DNA of 64,000 nt from Rhizoctonia solani (lineage: Eukaryota > Basidiomycota > Agaricomycetes > Cantharellales > Ceratobasidiaceae). The stretch is taken from the NCBI RefSeq assembly GCF_016906535.1, contig NC_057371.1:1984001-2048000 (forward strand). The letters are read 5' to 3'. The position numbers and the translations under genes were made by a program. Shown here piece by piece: positions 47,668 through 57,514 of the stretch; position 1 is the first letter of the stretch; each line of letters starts with the position of its first letter. Under the pieces are notes generated by a model. It made no database searches. It saw only the letters and a program-made list of their open reading frames with translations, and had not been told where the DNA came from.

Positions 47668-50600
47668 GGCCAAGGAAAGCTGCCAAACCCTTGAGCCCTA
47701 GAATAGATGTTCATGATGTATCTTGTATTGAGTTTGTATCTGTGGCCTCAGATTCAAATAAAAAACCCCTTCTCCACATCGATTTACACATGAACGACTA
47801 CCCGGCAGACCCCCTAAAAACCCTCATTGACTCAGGAGCCACATCGAACTTCATCTCCCCTCGGTTGTGGAAAAATATAAAATTCCAAAAACCCAACTCG
47901 AAAATCCACAAGTTGTGAGAATGTTAGATGGTACTATTTCCCAGACTGGTCGCATATGGCACCAGGTACAACTCTTGGTTTCGGCCAATGGCCATCCCCA
48001 CTCAATCCCCTTTCTAGTTTGCCCCATTGGGAACACCCCCGCCATACTTGGCATGACATGGCTCACTCAGGAGTCACCCCTCATTGACTGGACCCTAGGC
48101 ACCGTTACCTTTCCCGAGCATGCACAAATTGCCTCGGAAGAAGAGGCTGACTCGGACCCTCTAGCAGATCTCCCTTCTCAGTACCATGAGTTTGCTAAAG
48201 TATTTGGCGAGGAGGAATTCAAGGTCTTACCTCCCCACAGAGAATATGACATCGCAATAGACCTTGTTCCTGACGCCAAATTGACCCCAGGTCCTATATA
48301 TGGAATGACCGATGCAGAATCTAAAGCCTTAAAACAGCATATCGACGAAGAGTTAGCAACAGGCAAAATCCGCCCAAGCACCTTGTCGGCCGGAGCCCCA
48401 GTCATGTTTGTTAAGAAAGCGGACGGCTCCCTTAGGCTGGTAGTGGACTATAGAAAGCTAAACGACGTCACCCACAAAAACGTGTACCCCCTCCCTAGGC
48501 AGGACGATCTTATGGCCAAGCTCAGGCACGCAAAGCTATTCACAAAGCTAGACCTACGATGGGGTTACAATAATGTCAGGATCAAGGAAGGTGACGAGTG
48601 GAAGACAGCTTTTAGAACCAAATATGGGCTGTTTGAATACTTAGTCATGCCATTTGGACTCACCAACGCCCCAGCCGCATTTCAACACTTTATGAACGAC
48701 CTGTTCAGGGACCTGATTGACGTCACGGTGGTAATTTACCTGGACAATATCCTCATCTTCTCAGAAAACCCAGAAGATCACCCAGCCCACGTCAAAGAAG
48801 TATTGTCACAACTTATGAAGAACCAACTCTTCTGCAAATTGTCGAAATGTCATTTCCACGTCACTACAGTTGATTATCTTGGCATTGTCATTTCCCCCTC
48901 AGGCTTCTCCATGGATCAAAAGAAGGTAGAGGCAGTTACATCTTGGCCTCAACCCAGAACGGTCAAACAGGTCCAGGCATTCTTAGGCTTTGTTAACTAC
49001 CTCCGACGGTTTATCCCCAACTTCAGCTCTGTTGCGCGCCCCCTGCATAACCTCACCAAAAAGGAAACCCCCTGGTCATGGGGAAACCCAGAGGAAGCAG
49101 CCTTCCAGGAGCTAAAAACCCTTGTCACCCGGTCACCCGTCCTCATCCATTCCAACCCTGACCTACCCTACTATCTAGAGACAGACGCATCAGGGGTAGC
49201 TATGGGAGCCATACTGAGTCAACGAGGGGAGGATAACCGACTTCATCCAATTGCCTATATGTCCAAGTCCTTCTCAGGCGCCGAAGCAAACTATGACACG
49301 CACGACAAGGAACTGTTAGCTATCATCAAGGCACTAGAGGAATGGCGAATCTTCTTAGAAGCAACGGACAGACCGGTACAAGTCTTCACGGATCATAGGA
49401 ACCTGGAATATTGGATGCAGGCACGAACATTCAACCGCAGACATGCTAGATGGCGCGTATTCCTAAGCGATTTCAACTTTGAAATACATTATTGCCCAGG
49501 AAAACAATCAGGAAAGCCTGACGCCTTATCCAGGAGGTCAGACTACACGGACACGCCCCAGGAGCCGGAGATTATGTTACCAGCCGAGGTATTTGCCAAT
49601 ACATCAGAAGAGGAACTCGAGATTGTCACAGAAGTCCGGAACAAACTAAGGGAGGACCCATCCCTAGAACCTATCATCCAATTCCTGACAGAAGATGCTG
49701 ACAACGCGCCTCCCTCTATCCGGAAAGCCTACCGGGATTATGACTGGGAAGAAGACCTCCTATGGTACCAAGGGAAACTAGTAGTTCCAGATTCAGAACC
49801 CCTGAAGGAGCGGTTGCTAAAAGAATTCCATGACTCCCCACTGGCAGGACACCCGGGCCAACAGAGAACCCTGGAACTTCTAAGTCGTAACTACTGGTGG
49901 CCGGGCATGAAATCATCTGCCAAAGAATGGGTGGAATGTTGTCCCACATGTCAGGCTAACCGCCAAGCCCACGCCCCGGTCATTGCCCTCAAGCCACTGG
50001 AAGTTCCGCCTTACCCGTTCCACACCATCTCCTATGACTTCATCACAGGATTCCCCAAGTCAAATGGTCACGATGCAATCCTGGTAGTCATTGACTCCTT
50101 TTCAAAGTTTGGTCACTTTATCCCAACTACCAAGAAGGTTACATCAAAAGGATTAGCGGAATTGTTCATTGGGCATGTGTGGAAACTCCATGGATTACCA
50201 ATCAAGACAATATCAGACAGGGGGACTACGTTCACAGGGAAGTTCCTAAGGGCACTCTATCAACGCCTTGGAATAAAACCATCCTTCTCATCAGCCTACC
50301 ACCCGGAGTCAGATGGACAGACAGAGAGGGTAAACCAGTTCATCGAGTTCTACCTGAGGTTGTACGTTGCGGCAGACCACTCGGACTGGGCCTCCTGGCT
50401 ACCATTAGCGGAATACGCGTACAACAACGCAAAACACTCCGCTACTGGGAAAACCCCCTTTGAATTGGTATACGGACAAAGCCCTGTCATGAATCCATCT
50501 AACATCCCAGCAAACGTACCAGAAGCCGACCATGTGGCAGATACCCTTGCACAGGAATGGAAAGAGGCAGAGGCAGCTCTAAGAATGAGTAAGGAAAAAA

Positions 50601-51079
50601 TGGCCGGAAACAAAGGGACAATACCGGAATACTCAGTGGGAGACAAAGTCTGGTTAGATGGAAAAAACGTGGAGCTTAGAACAAATTCCAACAAACTGGA
50701 TCCCAGACGACTAGGTCCATTCGAGATCACGGAAAAAATCTCCAGTCATGCGTACCGCCTGAAGCTCCCAGAAACCCTGAGAATCCACAACGTATTCTAC
50801 GTAGGATTGCTGTCGAAGGCGCACGAATCTCCAAGCCAACCATTCCCTGAAAGACCCCCTCCTGAAACAATAGAAGGGGAAGAGGAGTACAAAGTTGAAC
50901 AGATCATTGACTCTAAACGCCAACAAGGGAAATGGTTCTACTTGATCAAATGGAAGGGGTACGGACCGGAAGATAACTCATGGGAGCCAGAAGAACTGTT
51001 GGAACACAGCCAAGAAGAGATCAAGCGATTCAACCAAGCTAGACTCAGAAAGGCTCGTGACGCCGCCAAGAGCCTTTAA
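47661..51079 (+). CDS. pol of element B: protease, RT, RNase H, integrase, chromodomain
   Basis: Read after -1 frameshifting. Protease LIDSGATSNFISP (about 47825). RT with FVKKADGSLRLVVDYRKLND, FRTKYGLFEYLVMPFGLTNA and YLDNILIFS (about 48740). RNase H ETDASGVAMGAILSQRG through TDHRNLEYW. Integrase HHCC (HDSPLAGHPGQQR...CCPTCQANR) and core D-D-E: SYDFITGFPKSNGHDAILVV, ISDRGTTFTGKF and SSAYHPESDGQTERVNQFIE. C-terminal chromodomain [20 protein letters not shown] followed by [16 protein letters not shown]. Stop TAA 51077-51079. At 47857-47860 B has CCCC where A has CCCCC; this shifts the frame within protease, and everything after (1070 codons) is open. The chromodomain suggests targeting to marked chromatin. 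Confidence 0.94.
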
Positions 51080-51090
51080 GGGGGGGGCAA
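51077..51090 (+). promoter_or_regulatory. polypurine tract of element B
   Basis: TAAGGGGGGGGCAA overlaps the pol stop and ends directly at the 3' LTR, the plus-strand primer position. The same tract occurs in A at about 53505-53518. Confidence 0.85.
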
Positions 51091-51651
51091 TGTTACAACC
51101 CCCTAACTTATACCATTAGAATCGCACAATTTTTCTATTATTTTTAGTATTTTTTACGGACTTGATATCTTTTGTTTTTCGATCACGTGATCTCGGCGCT
51201 TATTTATGCCGAGATGCCGCGCCGAGATGCCGTGCCAAGGGCGCTTAGGAGAAATCCACGCTTCTGCGCAGCCCGCAGCACGCTTCTCCTTTCACATGTA
51301 GGCTTCTATTCACACACGCACAGACCACATGTAGTTAGTAGAATTGTCTATATATACAGCAGGAAAATCGCTTGGAGACACCAAGTCAATTTTACCTTGT
51401 CTCATACCATTGAGGAGGCGCATCCCCAGCCAGCTAAGTAGCCGGCCCCCAGTAGTTCAGAAGTTAACCCCGCTTATTACGCTCACCACACCTCCTGGGC
51501 TAAGCCCCCTTCGCCAGTAGATAGTAGAACGTTGCCTTACGCAACTAGTAGTATAGCCTTAGATACAGTAGATTAGATAAGCAGTGTTGTAGTAGATACG
51601 GCCTCAAGCGCCCGCCACTAGCGAGTACCCACATTACAGTGGTGTACAACA
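51091..51651 (+). repeat. 3' LTR of element B
   Basis: 561 bp, almost identical to 45408-45967: two substitutions (C and G versus T and A near 51612 and 51622) and one extra T. Confidence 0.96.
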
Positions 51652-51656
51652 AAGGA
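51652..51656. repeat. target-site duplication, right (element B)
   Basis: AAGGA directly after the 3' LTR, matching 45403-45407; element A coding resumes here as GEDNRLHPVAYMSKSF. Confidence 0.96.
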
Positions 51657-53507
51657 GAAGATAACCGCCTACATCCAGTGGCATATATGTCAAAATCATT
51701 TTCCGGCGCTGAGGCTAATTACAATACACATGATAAGGAGCTCCTGGCAATCATTAAGGCACTGGAAGAATGGCGGATCTTCTTAGAATCAACAGACAAA
51801 CCCATCCAGGTGTTCACTGACCATTGAAACCTGGAATACTGGATGCAGGCACGGACCTTTAATTGCAGGCATGCTTGTTGGCGCATCTTTCTGAGTGACT
51901 TCAATTTTGAGATCCATTATTGTCCCGGAAAACAATCAGGAAAACCAGACGCCCTTTCCAGAAGATCCAATTATGTAGATGCCCCCACAGAGCCAGAAAT
52001 CATGCTGCCTTCAGAAGTTTTTGCAAACACGTCAGAAGAGGAACTCGAGATTGTCACAAGTATTTGTGACAAACTCAGGGAAGATCCATTGCTAGAACCA
52101 ATCATCAGGTTCCTCACGGAAGACGCAGACAACGCCCCTCCGTCTATTTGCAAAGCTTATAAAGACTACAATTGGGAAGAGGATTTGCTATGGTACCGCG
52201 GAAAGCTAGTGGTCCCAGACTCAGAAGAACTCAAGGATCGACTCCTCAGGGAATTCCATGACTCCCCCCTGGCAGGACATCCTGGACAACAACAAACCCT
52301 AGAACTACTCAGCCGTAACTATTGGTGGCCAGGAATGAAGTCTTCTGCGAAGGAATGGGTTGAATGTTGCCCCATCTGCCAATCCAACCGTTGCGCCCAC
52401 AACCCAGTAATAGCTCTAAAACCTTTAGAAGTCCCCCCGTTCCCATTCCATACAATTTCCTACAACTTCATCACGGGTTTTCCCAGATCTGATGGATACA
52501 ACGCAATATTGGTAGTCATAGACTTGTTTTCAAAATTTGGGCACTTCATCCCAACTACCAAAAAGGTGTCGGCCAAGGGCTTAGCAAATCTCTTTGTCAC
52601 CCATGTTTGGAAACTCCACGGCCTCCCGGTAAAAACTATATCAGATTGAGGGACCACATTTACCGGAAAGTTCCTCAGGGCCTTGTACCAACAATTGGGG
52701 GTCCAACCATCCTTCTCCTTGGCCTACCACCCCAAATCAGACGGACAAACGGAACAAGTTAACCAGTTCATTGAATTTTACCTTTGATCTTACGTAGCAG
52801 CGGATCACTCAGACTGGGCAAAATGGCTACCCCTTGCGGAATATGCTTACAACAACGCCAAACATGCTGCCACAGGTAAAACCCCATTTGAACTGGTTTA
52901 TGGAAGAAACCCTGTGATGAGTCCGTCAACCGTGCCAGCCAACGTACCAGAAGCAGACCTTGTAGCTGATACCCTTGCACAAGAGTGGAAAGAAGCAGAG
53001 TCGGCGCTCAGAATGACCAAAGAACGCATGGCAGGGACAAAAGGGGTGATACCGGAATACTCTGTAGGAGAAAAGGTCTGGCTGGACAGAAAGAACGTGG
53101 AACTGAGAACAAATTCCAACAAGCTGGATCCCAAGCGGCTGGGACCGTTTGAAGTCACAGAAAAGATTTCCAGTCACGCCTACCGTCTGAATTTGCCGGA
53201 AACTCTGAAAATCCACAACGTGTTCTATGTAGGACTGCTATCCAAGGCGCATGAATCTGCAAGCCAACCATTCCCAAATTGACCCCTGCCTGAAACCATA
53301 GAAGGGGAGGAGGAATACGAGGTGGAACAAATCCTGGATTCAAAAAGACAACAAGGAAAGTGGGTTTACCTCATCAAATGGAAGGGCTATGGTCCAGAAG
53401 ATAACTCCTGGGAACCCAAGGAGCTTCTAGAGAATAGTCAAGAAGAAATCCAACGCTTCAACAAATTGCGACTGAAAAAGGCTTGTGACTCCGCCAAGAG
53501 CCTTTAA
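51652..53507 (+). pseudogene. pol of element A, 3' half (RNase H, integrase, chromodomain) with four TGA stops
   Basis: One frame throughout, continuing that of the 5' half. Stops are at 51825-51827, 52647-52649, 52785-52787 and 53280-53282, all TGA. At these and other positions B has arginine or a related codon; A also shows Arg-to-Cys changes ([30 protein letters not shown]). No frameshift. Chromodomain still readable ([20 protein letters not shown]). Consistent with CpG transition decay. Confidence 0.94.
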
Positions 53508-53518
53508 GGGGGGGGCAA

Positions 53519-54079
53519 TGTTATAACCTCCTTACCTATACCATTAGAATCGCCTGAATTTTCTATTAATTTTAGTATTTTTTACGGACTCAATATCTCA
53601 TGTTTTTCAATCACGTGATCTCGGCGCTTATTATGCCAAGATGCCGTGCCGAGATGCCGTGCCAAGGGCGCTTAGGAGAAATCCACGCCTCTGCGCAGCC
53701 CGCAGCATGCTTCTCATTTGCCTTTTGTACTTCTTTCTCTCACGCGCACAGACCATGTAGATAGTGTGCTTTGTCTATATATACAGCAGGGAAATTGCTT
53801 GGAGACCCCAAGTCAATTTTACCTTGTCTCATCTCATTGAGGAGGACCCATCCAGCCAGCTAAGTAGCCAGCCCTCAGTAGTATCAGTAGTTACCCCCCT
53901 TACCTGCGCTCACCACACCTTCAGGCCTAAGGCCCCTTTGTAGTTAGCACCCAGTGGAAGCCCGCCTTAAGCGGCATTAGTATAGCCTTTGATACGTAGT
54001 TAGATAAGCAGTGTCTGTATTAGTTACAGCCCTAAGCGCCCATCACTAGCATGTACCCACCTTACAGTGGTGTATGACA
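53519..54079 (+). repeat. 3' LTR of element A
   Basis: 561 bp, keeps the presumed transcript start 11-mer GTCAATTTTAC at 53812-53822 after TATATATA at 53776-53783. Terminus is TATGACA where the left LTR reads TACAACA. Confidence 0.95.
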
Positions 54080-54084
54080 AGGTG
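54080..54084. repeat. target-site duplication, right (element A)
   Basis: AGGTG directly after the right LTR, identical to 41566-41570. Confidence 0.93.
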
Positions 54085-54402
54085 CTTGTTGGAATCTGGA
54101 CACAATATGTATTCCCCAGACTTTGGGGGCTCATCATATGCATGCCATAGCTCCTAAAACAACACATGAATTGGATTTGTTGACGTGTAATAGCTTGGCA
54201 ACAATTAGGCACACATGTACTTGACGTACTCTCAAACTTTGTGTCTCCGCATGCATGGGGCAATAAGGTTGGACTTGTACAGCGCATACATAGTGCTTGT
54301 CCTGGACACGGTCACATGACCAGTACAAGTGGTTGCATGCTGGCCCAAGCCCAAATTTGGGGGGTAGCAGGTGTAATCATGGGTTGTCAGCAGAGGAATA
54401 AT

Positions 54403-54450
54403 AGGGCTCTATGGCTTAGTGGTCAAGCTGGTTCAATTCCGGCTAGTTCT
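54403..54450 (+). other. tRNA-like sequence lacking an anticodon arm
   Basis: A-box-like TGGCTTAGTGG (54412-54422) and B-box-like GGTTCAATTCC (54430-54440) are present but only 7 bp apart. Acceptor strands AGGGCTC and TAGTTCT pair at six of seven positions with wobble. The T arm GCTGG/TTCAATT/CCGGC has correct stem and loop lengths, and the D stem GCTT/AAGC forms. No anticodon arm exists. May be a deleted tRNA gene or a tRNA-derived SINE head. Confidence 0.5.
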
Positions 54451-54687
54451 ATTTTCCTCTGTTTATGACAAGAGGTAATCAACCTGGGTGTTACCATGGT
54501 TGGTTGGCCTCCTTATATATTACAGAGGTAGTCTATTTACAAATACATAATATGCAATATCATAACCAATAAGAACCCCGCTCTGCAGTTGGCCTTACTC
54601 ATGCATATGTGTCACTTGACATGTCATGATGATGTCATAGGTGGAGGTGGCTACATATGCTGATTTAAGCGCGGATGGGGACGTGGC

Positions 54688-54735
54688 TTGGCGCTTAGCG
54701 TGTGATATAAGCGCCGAGATCACGTGATCAAAAAT
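54688..54735 (-). repeat. LTR-related remnant (U3 part, inverted)
   Basis: ATAAGCGCCGAGATCACGTG plus ATC and A-run is the reverse complement of the palindrome-containing U3 of elements A and B. The match fades on both sides, so it is a solo LTR remnant or a related family. Confidence 0.55.
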
Positions 54736-54863
54736 GTTGTCCATTCTGCTTTGTTTAAAATTGAGAAAGTTGGAATAAATTCCGTGGTATTGATTGTGTC
54801 TACAACACTCAGTACTTATCCTCTATTCCAGATCTCTCCCAGCTTATTTCTTACAGGGGAAGT

Positions 54864-55466
54864 ATGAATTATACAAATGCCTATGCATATATATTCACCA
54901 TGGTCATTATCTCCAATGTTAGCGTACTATGCCTACTTGCTCTTGTAGTGCTCACTGATCTGCCTTTCTGGCTCCTTCTCACTGTGGGGATGATATCTGT
55001 TGCATTGCCCTTTGGATGCTATGTTTATATTCTTGCTTTTCTCCAACGTTGTATCCGGCTTGGCAGAGATTACAACAGTGACATGCCATGTTGTACTCAG
55101 GCTTCTTCTTATCTACCTGACGCACCAGAGATTATTGTTGCATCAACATTGGCCTTGGCATGTGTCTCAACGGTGGAAAGATACTACGTGCTGGGATTGT
55201 ATGTCAGTAGTTACATTGGTTCTTTGGGGAAACCCCAGGTCCAGGCCGTACTTGCGCTTGGATCACTTGAGATTGCAATTATGTTCTGTATTGGGGCAAG
55301 GATGCAAAGTTTGTGGATGAGCCTATCCACGCCGCCCTTTGAGAACGGATTGGTTGAGAAGTGTGACATGAAATATTGGCCATATCCACAAGTAAGCTCT
55401 CTTCCTGCTGACAATCCAATGCACTCCCAGCTAATTCTCAGTTGCAGAGTCCAAATGAGAAACTGA
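54864..55466 (+). CDS. small multi-pass membrane protein, family B copy 2
   Basis: 200 codons from ATG 54864 (MNYTNAYAYIFTMVIISNVS). Hydrophobic helices at about residues 8-30, 35-60, 84-112 and 122-148; cysteine-containing loop DMPCCTQASS. It shares with 29613-30152 the STVERYYVLGLYVSS block and the QAVLALGSLEIAIMFCIGAR block. Its 5' flank includes the LTR-like remnant, so its promoter could be transposon-derived (inference). No known domain. Confidence 0.6.
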   Translation: MNYTNAYAYIFTMVIISNVSVLCLLALVVLTDLPFWLLLTVGMISVALPFGCYVYILAFLQRCIRLGRDYNSDMPCCTQASSYLPDAPEIIVASTLALACVSTVERYYVLGLYVSSYIGSLGKPQVQAVLALGSLEIAIMFCIGARMQSLWMSLSTPPFENGLVEKCDMKYWPYPQVSSLPADNPMHSQLILSCRVQMRN

Positions 55467-56394
55467 AGATACCCTAATCAATCAATGGCAGTTTTGTATT
55501 GTGAACTCATAAATTTATAATATTATAGAGAAGAAAGGCTGAGATCAGGTGAACAATTGCTTCTCACCAGCGTGCCAGTTGTGCACTAGGTATAGATTAT
55601 TAGGGGTGTTGAGCACCTGAGCTTAATGTATAACAACAGAGTCTGTGAAGGGTGGGTTATTATTGGCACATCTTAGGATATATGTTGCCGTTGCTCAGAT
55701 TATGCTACCCAAAATCATACGCATGTGCACACCCCAAGTGTTTGAAATATTCAAGTTGAGTTGTTGTAGATAAATCAACTAAAGTACCACATTCATGACA
55801 TCAAACCACCCACTTTGAATTCAGGAAAGCTTTATATAGTTTATACCAGTGCCCATTGTCAGACTCACAGACAAAGCAGTATTTAACCTTTTGCACGCCC
55901 TTCTCAAATGAGTTTGAATTCAAGGGATTGCTAAGATATATGTAGGTTGCTATCTACTTTGTGTGAAACCAGAAATATTAAATGAGGATAAGGTTACTTC
56001 AGTCGCTGCAGCATCTCGTTTGTAACGTATACTTAACAAATGATATATATCAAGGTCAACTGCTTAAACAACAACATGCGTGCAACCCCCATTTGAAATT
56101 AACCAATACCATACAGATGAACCCCTGCAGTTGAGTTCAGGCCTCGCCGTGCGGCACGCACTTCGTGTACACTTCTACCAAGACACCAAAACGCGTCACC
56201 CTTCCGCATACAGTAGAGATTGATGCATAACTAAAGCCAATCTGAAATGTAACTTGCGTAGGTGTATACCTCTTGTGGGAGTTTTGGCCTCCACCTCCAC
56301 CCATGCTTTATCATAACGTTAGCGCTCATACTATAAATTGGGCTTTTGTGCTCCTCAACCAGACCAGCACTAGCGATTCCCACCTAGATTGATC
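55467..56394. other. intergenic spacer, no gene recognised
   Basis: About 930 bp of AT-rich DNA between two plus-strand genes. No supported coding, RNA or repeat feature. Confidence 0.5.
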
Positions 56395-57514
56395 ATGCCT
56401 TCACTCTCCATAGTTTGAGCAGCCAACCTCGTGTCAGTTCCAAAGTACCAACCTACGGCGCTATTTGTTGGTGGCACAAGCGGTATCGGTAAGTGCAAGC
56501 ACTAATTCCATCTTGCCACTTCTAACAGTAGACATGAACCTTTCAAAAGGGCAAGCTATAGCAGAAACCTTGGTCCAAGTGACTGGTGGCAAATCTCATA
56601 TTATCTTGTGTGGCCGCAACAAGACCGCGGCTGATAAAGTTTTCGAGAAACTTCTGAAGAACCTTGGCTCAAAATATGAGTTCGAGCAATGCGATGCTAC
56701 ACTCATGTCAAACGTACGAAACACTACATCGTCGCTCGTTGAGCGCCTTCCCAAGCTCAATTACCTGGTTCTTTCTCCTGGGTAAGCGTACAGGTATAAA
56801 TGCAAGATCTAGATTGACCTACTAATGAACCACTCCCCAGATTCGTATCGCTCAAGGGGCGGGATGAAACATCAGAAGGGATAGACAGGAAGCTCGCACT
56901 CAACTATTACGCCCGCTGGAAATTTATATACGACCTCATGCCGCTGCTTGAAAAGGCCAAGGAGCGGGGTGAAGATGCCCGTGTTCTAACTGTCCTTTCC
57001 TCCGGCACAGTAAGTCATACCCCAATCGGCGAGCAAAAATGTAAATCCAACTAAACTCGTTATAGAATAGTAAGATTGACGAAAACGACTTGGACCTCAA
57101 AAGGGGGTATGGACTCAAAGCCGCGGCAGATAGTGCGACTGCCATGAATGATTTCATGGTTGAAGATTTTGCCGCGCAATACCCCGATATAGCATTTGTT
57201 CACGCACACCCTGGCCTTGTTCGAACTCCATCATTTCACTGGTCGATAAGGCTCTTTGCACCCATCATTTATCTGATGAGTGTGTCGCCTGCTGACTGCG
57301 CTCAATGGATGCTGAACGGACTCCTGGATCCAAAGTTCGCAAAGGGACCGTCCTTCATGTGAGTGTTTGCTTTCACGAGTTATATGCGCAGTCTAATGAG
57401 GCCGTGTCATACAGAAATAACCATGCGGAAGAGGTCGGGCCAAATAAACATAGCACCCCAGCCCTAAGGAAATTGGTCTGGGAACATACAAAACAAAGAA
57501 CACTAAGCACTTGA
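56395..57514 (+). pseudogene. short-chain dehydrogenase/reductase with an early nonsense codon
   Basis: From ATG 56395: MPSLSIV, then TGA at 56416-56418, then AANLVSVPKYQPTALFVGGT and SGIG, a Rossmann GGTSGIG motif. Splices (56488/56551 region) to GQAIAETLVQVTGGKSHIIL and CGRNKTAADKVFEKLLKNLG, then LNYLVLSPG and FVSLKGRDETSEGIDRKLAL. The active-site area reads YGLKAAADSATAMNDFMVED, followed by HAHPGLVRTPS and a hydrophobic segment (FAPIIYLM). Stop at 57514. Everything but the TGA is open and well spliced. The stop falls where an arginine is usual in this family, so a CGA-to-TGA change is likely. A downstream start would lose the nucleotide-binding motif. Could be a recent pseudogene, a population variant or a sequence error. 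Confidence 0.75.

Larger units (their letters stand above)
45408..51651 (+). mobile_element. Ty3/gypsy chromovirus LTR retrotransposon B (young, nearly intact)
   Basis: 6244 bp with 560/561-bp LTRs differing by only two substitutions and one T-run indel, indicating recent insertion. Flanked by AAGGA duplications. Contains gag, a -1 frameshift site and a complete protease-RT-RNase H-integrase-chromodomain pol, with a single C-run indel as its only visible lesion. Same family as A (clearly homologous proteins, similar LTR layout), but a distinct LTR subtype. Confidence 0.97.
41571..54079 (+). mobile_element. Ty3/gypsy chromovirus LTR retrotransposon A (older, interrupted)
   Basis: LTRs at both ends (41571-42130 and 53519-54079), flanked by the 5-bp target duplication AGGTG. 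Internal gag and pol are complete in order but carry five TGA stops. The element is split at 45407/51652 by element B. Without the insertion it is about 6.26 kb. The two LTRs differ by ten substitutions and one G indel over 560 bp, so it is older than B. Confidence 0.96.
54085..54863. other. spacer with tRNA-like sequence and old LTR-related remnant
   Basis: No protein gene. It holds the tRNA-like segment at 54403-54450 and a minus-strand fragment resembling the LTR U3 at about 54688-54735, both listed separately. The 3' part is the 5' flank of the membrane protein gene. Confidence 0.55.
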
